Source: Megachile rotundata
Taxonomy: Eukaryota; Arthropoda; Insecta; Hymenoptera; Megachilidae
Length of the DNA stretch: 64,000 nt
Direction of reading: 5' to 3'
NCBI RefSeq assembly: GCF_050947335.1
Contig: NW_027473599.1
Span: 62,001 to 126,000 of the forward strand
Part shown: in pieces, positions 1 through 11,448 of the stretch
Numbering within the stretch: the first letter of the stretch is position 1
Layout: each line of letters opens with the position of its first letter
Notes under the pieces: model-generated
What the model was told of the DNA's origin: nothing
Database searches by the model: none
Seen by the model: only the letters and a program-made list of their open reading frames with translations
Program-made: the position numbers and the translations under genes

Positions 1-83
1 GAACGACAATCACTAAACTCATTACTCTTATTATTATCAGTCTAACTCATATTATTAGCCATATTATGCTTATATGATCGATA
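1..83 (+). repeat. first complete monomer, used as phase reference
   Basis: This copy defines the numbering used throughout. Positions 1-12 (gaacgacaat and variants gaatgag, gaacgag, gaactac, gcacgac) and about 19-40 hold most copy-to-copy differences. Positions about 43-71 are nearly constant. Positions 48-55 and 60-67 are a direct repeat of catattat at 12-bp spacing. Positions 69-75 distinguish the classes gcttatatg, gcttaaatg, gcagatatg and gcaaatttg. Positions 76-82 contain overlapping GATC and ATCGAT sites, present in most copies and lost in the gagcaatag class. The window starts exactly at this phase by chance or by choice of cut; nothing marks an array edge here. Confidence 0.9.
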
Positions 84-757
84 GAATGAGAATTACTATA
101 CTCACTACTCTTAGTATTATCACTCTAACTCATATTATTAGCCATATTATGCTTATATGATCGATAGAACGACAATTACTATACTTATTACTCTTATTGT
201 TATCAATCTAACTCATATCATTAGCCATATTATGCTTATATGATCCATAGAACAAGAATTACTATACTCACTACTCTTAGTATTATCAATCTAACTCATA
301 TTATTAGCCATATTATGCTTATATTATCGATAGATCGACAATTACTATACTTATTACTGTTACTATTATCAATCTAACTCATATTATTAGCCATATTATG
401 CTTAAATGATCGATAGAACGACAATTACTATACTTATTACTCTTATTATTATCAATCTAACTCATATTATTAGCCATATTATGCTTATGTGATCGATAGA
501 ATGAGAATTACTATACTCACTACTCTTAGTATTATCACTCTAACTCATATTATTAGCCATATTATGCTTATATGATCGATAGAACGACAATTACTATACA
601 TATTACTCTTAATGTTATCAATCTAACTCATATTATTAGCCATATTATGCTTATATGTTCGATGGAACGAGAATTACTATACTCACTACTCTTAGTATTA
701 TCAATCTAACTCATATTATTAGCCATATTATGCTTAAATGATCGATAGAACGACAAT
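1..757 (+). repeat. left-zone duplicated block, copy 1
   Basis: About nine monomers that recur at 5645-6650. The first part matches at an offset of 5644 bp (68 monomers), the later part at 5893 bp (71 monomers); the three-monomer difference lies in a local dimer expansion in the second copy. Rare shared variants support common descent: tatgatcca near 246 and 5890, and ttcgatgg near 659 and 6552. Private differences also exist, such as gaacaag at 250 against gaacgag in the other copy. Similarity fades near 750, where the two copies pass into different monomer types. Confidence 0.85.
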
Positions 758-2514
758 TACTACACTTATTACTCTTATTATTATCAATCTAACTCATATT
801 ATTAGCCATATTATGCTTATATGAGCAATAGAACTACAACTACTATACTTATTACTCTTATTATTATCAATCTAACTCATATTATTAACCATATTATGCA
901 GATATGATCGATAGAACTACAATTACTATACTCATTACTCTTATTGTTATCAATCTAACTCATATTATTATACATATTATGCTTATATGATCGATAGAAC
1001 GACAATTACTATACTCACTACTCTTAGTATTATCAGTCTAACTCATATTATTAGCCATATTATGCTTATATTATCGATAGAACGACAATTACTATACTTA
1101 TTACTCTTATTGTTATCAATCTAACTCATATTGTTAGCCATATTATGCTTATATGATCGATAGAACGAGAATTACTATAGTCACTACTCTTAGTATTGTC
1201 AATCTAACTCATATTATTAGCCATATTATGCTTATATGATCGATAGAACGAGAATTACTATACTCACTACTCTTAGTATTATCAATCTAACTCATATTAT
1301 TAGCCATATTATGCTTAAATGATCGATAGAACGACAATTACTGTACATATTACTCTTATTATTATCAATTTAACTCATATTATTAGCCATATTATGCTTA
1401 TATGAGCAATAGAACTACAACTACTATACTTATTACTCTTATTATTATCAATCTAGCTCATATTATTAACCATATTATGCAGATATGATCGATAGAACGA
1501 CAATTACTATACTTATTGCTTTTATTGTTATCAATCTAACTCATATTATTAGCCACATTATGCTTAAATGATCGATAGAACGATAATTACTATACTTATT
1601 ACTCTTATTATTATCAATCTAACTCATATTATTAGCCATATTATGCTTATATGATCGATAGAACGACAATTACTATACTTATTACACTCACTATTATCAA
1701 TCTAACTCATATTATTAACCATATTATGCAGATATGATCGATAGCACGACATTTACTATACCTATTACTCTTATTATTATCAGCCTAACTCATATTATTA
1801 GACGTATTATGCTTATATGATCGACAGAACGACAACTACTATATTTATTACACTCACTGTTATCAATCTAACTCATATTATTAACCATATTATGCAAATT
1901 TGATCGATAGAACGACAATCACTATACATATTAGTCTTATTATTATCAACCTAACTCATATTATTAGCCATATTATGCTTAAATGATCGATAGAACTACA
2001 ATTACTATACTCATTGCTCTTATTATTATCAATCTAACTCATATTATTAGCCATATTATGCTTATATGATCGATAGAATGAGAATTACTATACATATTAC
2101 TCTTATTGTTATCAATCTAACTCATATTATTAGCCATATTATGCTTATATGTTCGATAGAACGAGAATTACTATACTCACTACTCTTAGTATTATCAATC
2201 TAACTGATATTATTAGCCATATTATGCTTATATGATCGATAGAACGAGAATTACTATACTCACTACTCTTAGTATTATCAATCTAACTCATATTATTAGC
2301 CATATTATGCTTAAATGATCGATAGAACGACAATTACTATACTTATTACTCTTATAGTTATCAATCTAACTCATATTGTTAGCCATATTATGCTTATATG
2401 ATCGATATAACGGGAATTACTATACTCACTACTCTTATTATTATCAATCTAACTCATATTATTAACCATATTATGCAAATTTGATCGATAGAACGACAAT
2501 CACTAAATTCATTT
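758..2514 (+). repeat. mixed satellite stretch, left zone
   Basis: About 21 monomers in correct phase and orientation without an obvious long-range duplicate partner inside the window. Monomer classes alternate irregularly (gcttaaatg, gcagatatg, gagcaatag and gaacgag types), and single-copy substitutions are more common than farther right, for example gataacggg near 2404 and taactgat near 2213. I read this as the least homogenised part of the window, but that is a visual impression and was not measured. Confidence 0.75.
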
Positions 2515-4737
2515 CTCTTATTATTATCAATCTAACTCATATTATTAGCCATATTATGCTTATATGATCGATAGAATGAGAATTACTATACTCACTACTC
2601 TTAGTATTATCACTCTAACTCATATTATTAGCCATATTATGCTTATATGATCGATAGAACGACAATTACTATACATATTACTCTTATTGTTATCAATCTA
2701 ACTCATATTATTAGCCATATTATGCTTATATGTTCGATAGAACGAGAATTACTATACTCACTACTCTTAGTATTATCAATCTAACTCATATTATTAGCCA
2801 TATTATGCTTAAATGATCGATAGAACGACAACTACTATACTTATTACTCTTATTATTATCAATCTAACTCATATTATTAACCATATTATGCAGATATGAT
2901 CGATAGAACTACAATTACTATACTCATTACTCTTATTGTTATCAATCTAACTCATATTATTAGACATATTATGCTTATATGATCGATAGAACGACAATTA
3001 CTATACTTATTACTCTTATTATTATAAATATAACTCATATTATTAGCCATATTATGCTTATATGATCGATAGAACGAGAATTACTATACTCACTACTCTT
3101 AGTATTATCAATCTAACTCATATTATTAGCCATATTATGCTTATATTATCGACAGAACGACAATTACTATACTTATCACTCTTATTATTATGAATCTAAC
3201 TCATATTATTAGCCATATTATGCTTATATGATCGATAGAATGACAATTACTATACTTATTACTCTTATTATTATCAATCTAACTCATATTATTAACCATA
3301 TTATGCTTATATGATCGATAGAACGACAATTACTATACTTATTACTCTTATTATTATAAATATAGCTCATATTATTAGCCATATTATGCTTATATGATCG
3401 ATAGAACGACAATTACTATACACATTACTCTTACTATTATCAATCTAACTCATATTATTAACCACATTATGCAGATATGATCGATAGAACGAGAATTACT
3501 ATACTTACTACTCTTAGTATTATCAATCTAACTCATATTATTAGCCATATTATGCTTAAATGATCGATAGAACGACAATTACTGTACCTATTACTCTTAT
3601 TATTATTAATTTAACACATATTATTAGCCATATTATGCTTATATGATTGACAGGACGACAATTACTATACTTATTACACTCACTGTTATCAATCTAACTC
3701 ATATTATTAACCATATTATGCAAATTTGATCGATAGGACGACAATCACTAAACTCATTACTCTTATTATTATCAATCTAACTCATATTATTAGCCATATT
3801 ATGCTTATATGATCGATAGAATGAGAATTACTACACTCACTACTCTTAGTATTATCACTCTAACTCATATTATTAGCCATATTATGCTTATATGATCGAT
3901 AGAACGACAATTACTATACTTATTACTCTTATTGTTATCAATCTAACTCATATTATTAGCCATATTATGCTTATATGATCGATAGAACGAGAATTACTAT
4001 ACTCATTACTCTTATTATTATCAATGTAACTCATATTATTAACCATATTATGCCGATATGATCGATAGCACGACATTTAATATCATTATTACTCTTATTA
4101 TTATGAACCTAACTCATATTATTAGCCATATTATTCTTGTATGATCGATAGAACTACAATTACTATACTCATTACTCTTATTGTTATCAACCTAACTCAT
4201 ATTATTACCCATATTATGCTTATATGATCGATAGAACGACATTTACTATACTTATTACACTTCCTATTATCAATCTAACTTATATTATTGGCCATATTAT
4301 GCTTATATGATCGATAGAACGACAGTTACTACACTTATTACTCTTATTATTATCAATCTAACTCATATTATTAGCCATATTATGCTTAAATGATCGATAG
4401 AACGACAATTACTACACTTATTACTCTTATTATTATCAATCTAACTCATATTATTAGCCATATTATGCTTATATGAGCAATAGAACTACAACTACTATAC
4501 TTATTACTCTTATTATTATCAATCTAACTCATATTATTAACCATATTATGCAGATATGATCGATAGAACGACAATTACTATACTTATTACTTTTATTGTT
4601 ATCAATCTAACTCATATTATTAGCCATGTTATGCTTAAATGATCGATAGAACGATAATTACTATACTTATTACTCTTATTATTATCAATCTAACTCATAT
4701 TATTAGCCATATTATGCTTATATGATCGATAGAACGA
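2515..4737 (+). repeat. 2.2-kb duplicated segment, copy 1 (50-monomer offset)
   Basis: This segment of 2223 bp recurs at 6665-8887 with a constant offset of 4150 bp, exactly 50 monomers. It contains a run of distinctive monomers (gtaccta type near 3587, attgacagg type near 3646, gcacgacatttaa near 4069, ttggcc near 4290) in the same order in both copies. Only scattered differences were seen: gacag against gatag near 3150/7300 and gacagtt against gacaatt near 4323/8473. The left boundary is position 2514 (t against a at 6664); the right boundary falls inside the first bases of the monomer at 4732/8882. Confidence 0.9.
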
Positions 4738-5644
4738 CAATTACTATACATATTAGTCTTATTATTATCAACCTAACTCATATTATTAGCCATATTATGC
4801 TTAAATGATCGATAGAACGACAATTACTATACTTATTACTCGTATTATTATCAATCTAACTCATATTATTAACAATATTATGCTTATAATATCGACAGAA
4901 CGACAATTACTATACTTATTACTGTTATTTTTATCAATCTAACTCATATTATTAGCCATATTATGCTTAAATGATCGATAGAACTACAATTACTATACTC
5001 ATTGCTCTTATTATTATCAATCTAACTCATATTATTAGCCATATTATGCTTATATGATCGATAGAATGAGAATTACTATACTCACTACTCTTAGTATTAT
5101 CACTCTAACTCATATTATTAGCCATATTATGGTTATATGATCGATAGAACGACAATTACTATACTTATTACTCTTATTGTTATCAATCTAACTCATATTA
5201 TTAACCATATTATGCAGATATGATCGATAGAACTACAATTACTATACTCATTACTCTTATTGTTATCAATCTAACTCATATTATTAGACATATTATGCTT
5301 ATATGATCGATAGAACGACAATTACTATACTTATTACTCTTATTATTATAAATATAACTCATATTATTAGCCATATTATGCTTATATGATCGATAGAACG
5401 AGAATTACTATACTTATTACTCGTATTATTATCAATCTAACTCATATTATTAACAATATTATGCTTATAATATCGATAGAACGACAATTACTATACTTAT
5501 TACTGTTATTTTTATCAATCTAACTCATATTATTAGCCATATTATGCTTATATGATCGATAGAACGAGAATTACTATACTCACTACTCTTAGTATTATCA
5601 ATCTAACTCATATTATTAACCATATTATGCAAATTTGATCGATA
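4732..5644 (+). repeat. mosaic monomers between left-zone duplications
   Basis: Eleven monomers. They include the type with aacaatattatgcttataatatcg (from about 4871) followed by the gttattttta type. A short stretch around 5147-5395 resembles 2823-3071 at a 2324-bp (28-monomer) offset. The monomer at 5396-5478 starts like the gaacgag class but continues like the cgtatt/aacaat class, so it looks like a hybrid produced by exchange between unlike monomers. Confidence 0.75.
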
Positions 5645-6650
5645 GAACGACAATCACTAAACTCATTACTCTTATTATTATCAGTCTAACTCATATTATT
5701 AGCCATATTATGCTTATATGATCGATAGAATGAGAATTACTATACTCACTACTCTTAGTATTATCACTCTAACTCATATTATTAGCCATATTATGCTTAT
5801 ATGATCGATAGAACGACAATTACTATACTTATTACTCTTATTGTTATCAATCTAACTCATATCATTAGCCATATTATGCTTATATGATCCATAGAACGAG
5901 AATTACTATACTCACTACTCTTAGTATTATCAATCTAACTCATATTATTAGCCATATTATGCTTATATTATCGATAGATCGACAATTACTATACTTATTA
6001 CTGTTACTATTATCAATCTAACTCATATTATTAGCCATATTATGCTTAAATGATCGATAGAACGACAATTACTATACTTATTACTCTTATTATTATCAAT
6101 CTAACTCATATTATTAGCCATATTATGCTTATATTATCGATAGATCGACAATTACTATACTTATTACTGTTACTATTATCAATCTAACTCATATTATTAG
6201 CCATATTATGCTTAAATGATCGATAGAACGACAATTACTATACTTATTACTCTTATTATTATCAATCTAACTCATATTATTAGCCATATTATGCTTATAT
6301 TATCGATAGATCGACAATTACTATACTTATTACTGTTACTATTATCAATCTAACTCATATTATTAGCCATATTATGCTTAAATGATCGATAGAACGACAA
6401 TTACTATACTTATTACTCTTAGTATTATCACTCTAACTCATATTATTAGCCATATTATGCTTATATGATCGATAGAACGACAATTACTATACATATTACT
6501 CTTAATGTTATCAATCTAACTCATATTATTAGCCATATTATGCTTATATGTTCGATGGAACGAGAATTACTATACTCACTACTCTTAGTATTATCAATCT
6601 AACTCATATTATTAGCCATATTATGCTTAAATGATCGCTAGAACGACAAC
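5645..6650 (+). repeat. left-zone duplicated block, copy 2
   Basis: Second copy of the block at 1-757, longer by three monomers. The extra length is accounted for by the repeated 166-bp dimer at 5977-6474. Before it the offset to copy 1 is 5644 bp (68 x 83); after it the offset is 5893 bp (71 x 83), checked at 582/6475. Confidence 0.85.
5977..6474 (+). repeat. three tandem copies of a 166-bp dimer
   Basis: Dimers start at 5977, 6143 and 6309, each beginning with the rare gatcgacaatt monomer (gttactatt in the middle, ending gcttaaatg) followed by a gaacgacaatt monomer. The second half of the third dimer changes in mid-monomer to the ttagtattatcactc class, which marks the junction where the block rejoins its parent order. 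The homologous place in copy 1 (near 333-498) has a single dimer, so this is a local expansion of two monomers at a time. Confidence 0.88.
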
Positions 6651-6664
6651 TACTATACTTATTA

Positions 6665-8887
6665 CTCTTATTATTATCAATCTAACTCATATTATTAGCC
6701 ATATTATGCTTATATGATCGATAGAATGAGAATTACTATACTCACTACTCTTAGTATTATCACTCTAACTCATATTATTAGCCATATTATGCTTATATGA
6801 TCGATAGAACGACAATTACTATACATATTACTCTTATTGTTATCAATCTAACTCATATTATTAGCCATATTATGCTTATATGTTCGATAGAACGAGAATT
6901 ACTATACTCACTACTCTTAGTATTATCAATCTAACTCATATTATTAGCCATATTATGCTTAAATGATCGATAGAACGACAACTACTATACTTATTACTCT
7001 TATTATTATCAATCTAACTCATATTATTAACCATATTATGCAGATATGATCGATAGAACTACAATTACTATACTCATTACTCTTATTGTTATCAATCTAA
7101 CTCATATTATTAGACATATTATGCTTATATGATCGATAGAACGACAATTACTATACTTATTACTCTTATTATTATAAATATAACTCATATTATTAGCCAT
7201 ATTATGCTTATATGATCGATAGAACGAGAATTACTATACTCACTACTCTTAGTATTATCAATCTAACTCATATTATTAGCCATATTATGCTTATATTATC
7301 GATAGAACGACAATTACTATACTTATCACTCTTATTATTATGAATCTAACTCATATTATTAGCCATATTATGCTTATATGATCGATAGAATGACAATTAC
7401 TATACTTATTACTCTTATTATTATCAATCTAACTCATATTATTAACCATATTATGCTTATATGATCGATAGAACGACAATTACTATACTTATTACTCTTA
7501 TTATTATAAATATAGCTCATATTATTAGCCATATTATGCTTATATGATCGATAGAACGACAATTACTATACACATTACTCTTACTATTATCAATCTAACT
7601 CATATTATTAACCACATTATGCAGATATGATCGATAGAACGAGAATTACTATACTTACTACTCTTAGTATTATCAATCTAACTCATATTATTAGCCATAT
7701 TATGCTTAAATGATCGATAGAACGACAATTACTGTACCTATTACTCTTATTATTATTAATTTAACACATATTATTAGCCATATTATGCTTATATGATTGA
7801 CAGGACGACAATTACTATACTTATTACACTCACTGTTATCAATCTAACTCATATTATTAACCATATTATGCAAATTTGATCGATAGGACGACAATCACTA
7901 AACTCATTACTCTTATTATTATCAATCTAACTCATATTATTAGCCATATTATGCTTATATGATCGATAGAATGAGAATTACTACACTCACTACTCTTAGT
8001 ATTATCACTCTAACTCATATTATTAGCCATATTATGCTTATATGATCGATAGAACGACAATTACTATACTTATTACTCTTATTGTTATCAATCTAACTCA
8101 TATTATTAGCCATATTATGCTTATATGATCGATAGAACGAGAATTACTATACTCATTACTCTTATTATTATCAATGTAACTCATATTATTAACCATATTA
8201 TGCCGATATGATCGATAGCACGACATTTAATATCATTATTACTCTTATTATTATGAACCTAACTCATATTATTAGCCATATTATTCTTGTATGATCGATA
8301 GAACTACAATTACTATACTCATTACTCTTATTGTTATCAACCTAACTCATATTATTACCCATATTATGCTTATATGATCGATAGAACGACATTTACTATA
8401 CTTATTACACTTCCTATTATCAATCTAACTTATATTATTGGCCATATTATGCTTATATGATCGATAGAACGACAATTACTACACTTATTACTCTTATTAT
8501 TATCAATCTAACTCATATTATTAGCCATATTATGCTTAAATGATCGATAGAACGACAATTACTACACTTATTACTCTTATTATTATCAATCTAACTCATA
8601 TTATTAGCCATATTATGCTTATATGAGCAATAGAACTACAACTACTATACTTATTACTCTTATTATTATCAATCTAACTCATATTATTAACCATATTATG
8701 CAGATATGATCGATAGAACGACAATTACTATACTTATTACTTTTATTGTTATCAATCTAACTCATATTATTAGCCATGTTATGCTTAAATGATCGATAGA
8801 ACGATAATTACTATACTTATTACTCTTATTATTATCAATCTAACTCATATTATTAGCCATATTATGCTTATATGATCGATAGAACGA
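6665..8887 (+). repeat. 2.2-kb duplicated segment, copy 2 (50-monomer offset)
   Basis: Partner of 2515-4737 at a constant 4150-bp offset. The order of diagnostic monomers is unchanged. Beyond 8887 the two copies diverge: here the cactcactatt monomer and the 80-bp gcacattt monomer follow, whereas the first copy moves directly to the tagtcttatt monomer. That difference is a gain or loss of whole monomers. Confidence 0.9.
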
Positions 8888-9708
8888 AAATTACTATACT
8901 TATTACACTCACTATTATCAATCTAACTCATATTATTAACCATATTATGCAGATATGATCGATAGCACATTTACTATACCTATTACTCTTATTATTATCA
9001 GCCTAACTCATATTATTAGACGTATTATGCTTATATGATCGACAGAACGACAACTACTATATTTATTACACTCACTGTTATCAATCTAACTCATATTATT
9101 AACCATATTATGCAAATTTGATCGATAGAACGACAATCACTATACATATTAGTCTTATTATTATCAACCTAACTCATATTATTAGCCATATTATGCTTAA
9201 ATGATCGATAGAACGACAATTACTATACTTATTACTCGTATTATTATCAATCTAACTCATATTATTAACAATATTATGCTTATAATATCGATAGAACGAC
9301 AATTACTATACTTATTACTGTTATTTTTATCAATCTAACTCATATTATTAGCCATATTATGCTTAAATGATCGATAGAACTACAATTACTATACTCATTG
9401 CTCTTATTATTATCAATCTAACTCATATTATTAGCCATATTATGCTTAAATGATCGATAGAACGACAATTACTGTACCTATTACTCTTATTATTATTAAT
9501 TTAACACATATTATTAGCCATATTATGCTTATATGATTGACAGGACGACAATTACTATACTTATTACACTCACTGTTATCAATCTAACTCATATTATTAA
9601 CCATATTATGCAAATTTGATCGATAGGACGACAATCACTAAACTCATTACTCTTATTATTATCAATCTAACTCATATTATTAGCCATATTATGCTTATAT
9701 GATCGATA
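8882..9708 (+). repeat. 827-bp tandem unit, copy 1
   Basis: Ten monomers, one of them 80 bp long, giving 827 bp instead of 830. Order by marker: cactcactatt, gcacattt (80 bp), actatattt with gcaaatttg, tagtc, cgtatt with aacaat, gttattttta, gaactac with cattgctc, gtaccta, attgacagg, and ggacgacaatcactaaac. The same order follows immediately at 9709-10535. Confidence 0.9.
8965..9044 (+). repeat. 80-bp variant monomer (3-bp deletion)
   Basis: The usual gcacgacattt start is gcacattt, a loss of three bases; the next monomer starts at 9045. The same deletion is present at 9792-9871, where it was copied as part of the 827-bp duplication. Other gcacgac monomers in the window (for example 11861, 13688, 14437) keep the full 83 bp, so the deletion arose before the 827-bp duplication but did not spread further. 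Confidence 0.93.
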
Positions 9709-10535
9709 GAACGACAATTACTATACTTATTACACTCACTATTATCAATCTAACTCATATTATTAACCATATTATGCAGATATGATCGATAGCACATTTA
9801 CTATACCTATTACTCTTATTATTATCAGCCTAACTCATATTATTAGACGTATTATGCTTATATGATCGACAGAACGACAACTACTATATTTATTACACTC
9901 ACTGTTATCAATCTAACTCATATTATTAACCATATTATGCAAATTTGATCGATAGAACGACAATCACTATACATATTAGTCTTATTATTATCAACCTAAC
10001 TCATATTATTAGCCATATTATGCTTAAATGATCGATAGAACGACAATTACTATACTTATTACTGGTATTATTATCAATCTAACTCATATTATTAACAATA
10101 TTATGCTTATAATATCGATAGAACGACAATTACTATACTTATTACTGTTATTTTTATCAATCTAACTCATATTATTAGCCATATTATGCTTAAATGATCG
10201 ATAGAACTACAATTACTATACTCATTGCTCTTATTATTATCAATCTAACTCATATTATTAGCCATATTATGCTTAAATGATCGATAGAACGACAATTACT
10301 GTACCTATTACTCTTATTATTATTAATTTAACACATATTATTAGCCATATTATGCTTATATGATTGACAGGACGACAATTACTATACTTATTACACTCAC
10401 TGTTATCAATCTAACTCATATTATTAACCATATTATGCAAATTTGATCGATAGGACGACAATCACTAAACTCATTACTCTTATTATTATCAATCTAACTC
10501 ATATTATTAGCCATATTATGCTTATATGATCGATA
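9709..10535 (+). repeat. 827-bp tandem unit, copy 2
   Basis: Direct tandem copy of 8882-9708, including the 3-bp deletion in the gcacattt monomer (9792). Differences seen: gaacgaaaa at the start of copy 1 is gaacgacaa here, and ctcgtatt in copy 1 is ctggtatt here (near 10062). The ctggtatt change recurs near 11223, 18195 and 24254, so this copy or a close relative seeded later units. Confidence 0.9.
9792..9871 (+). repeat. 80-bp variant monomer, duplicate of the one at 8965
   Basis: Carries the same 3-bp deletion as the monomer 827 bp upstream and sits in the same monomer order. Together these two account for 6 of the 14 bp net length loss in the window. Confidence 0.93.
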
Positions 10536-11448
10536 GAATGAGAATTACTACACTCACTACTCTTAGTATTATCACTCTAACTCATATTATTAGCCATATT
10601 ATGCTTATATGATCGATAGAACGACAATTACTATACTTATTACTCTTATTGTTATCAATCTAACTCATATTATTAGCCATATTATGCTTATATGATCGAT
10701 AGAACGAGAATTACTATACTCATTACTCTTATTATTATCAATGTAACTCATATTATTAACCATATTATGCCGATATGATCGATAGCACGACATTTAATAT
10801 CATTATTACTCTTATTATTATGAACCTAACTCATATTATTAGCCATATTATTCTTGTATGATCGATAGAACTACAATTACTATACTCATTACTCTTATTG
10901 TTATCAACCTAACTCATATTATTACCCATATTACGCTTATATGATCGATAGAACGACATTTACTATACTTATTACACTTCCTATTATCAATCTAACTTAT
11001 ATTATTGGCCATATTATGCTTATATGATCGATAGAACGACAATTACTACACTTATTACTCTTATTATTATCAATCTAACTCATATTATTAACCATATTAT
11101 GCAAATTTGATCGATAGAACGACAATCACTATACATATTAGTCTTATTATTATCAACCTAACTCATATTATTAGCCATATTATGCTTAAATGATCGATAG
11201 AACGACAATTACTATACTTATTACTGGTATTATTATCAATCTAACTCATATTATTAACAATATTATGCTTATAATATCGATAGAACGACAATTACTATAC
11301 TTATTACTGTTATTTTTATCAATCTAACTCATATTATTAGCCATATTATGCTTAAATGATCGATAGAACTACAATTACTATACTCATTGCTCTTATTATT
11401 ATCAATCTAACTCATATTATTAGCCATATTATGCTTAAATGATCGATA

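Noticed and set aside
60..70. Short dyad CATA-T-TATG in the conserved core as a hairpin or operator
   Set aside because: The arms are only four bases in an AT-rich monomer, so chance occurrence is likely and stability would be low.
2398..2416. Resemblance to a CENP-B box (gatcgatataacggga here; ttcgatagaacgagaa near 2152; gaacggg near 47967)
   Set aside because: The CENP-B pattern needs TTCG, four bases, A, two bases, then CGGG. Here the spacing from cg to the final block is one base short, TTCG is usually ATCG, and CGGG is seen in only two monomers against GAC or GAG elsewhere. This is most likely chance.
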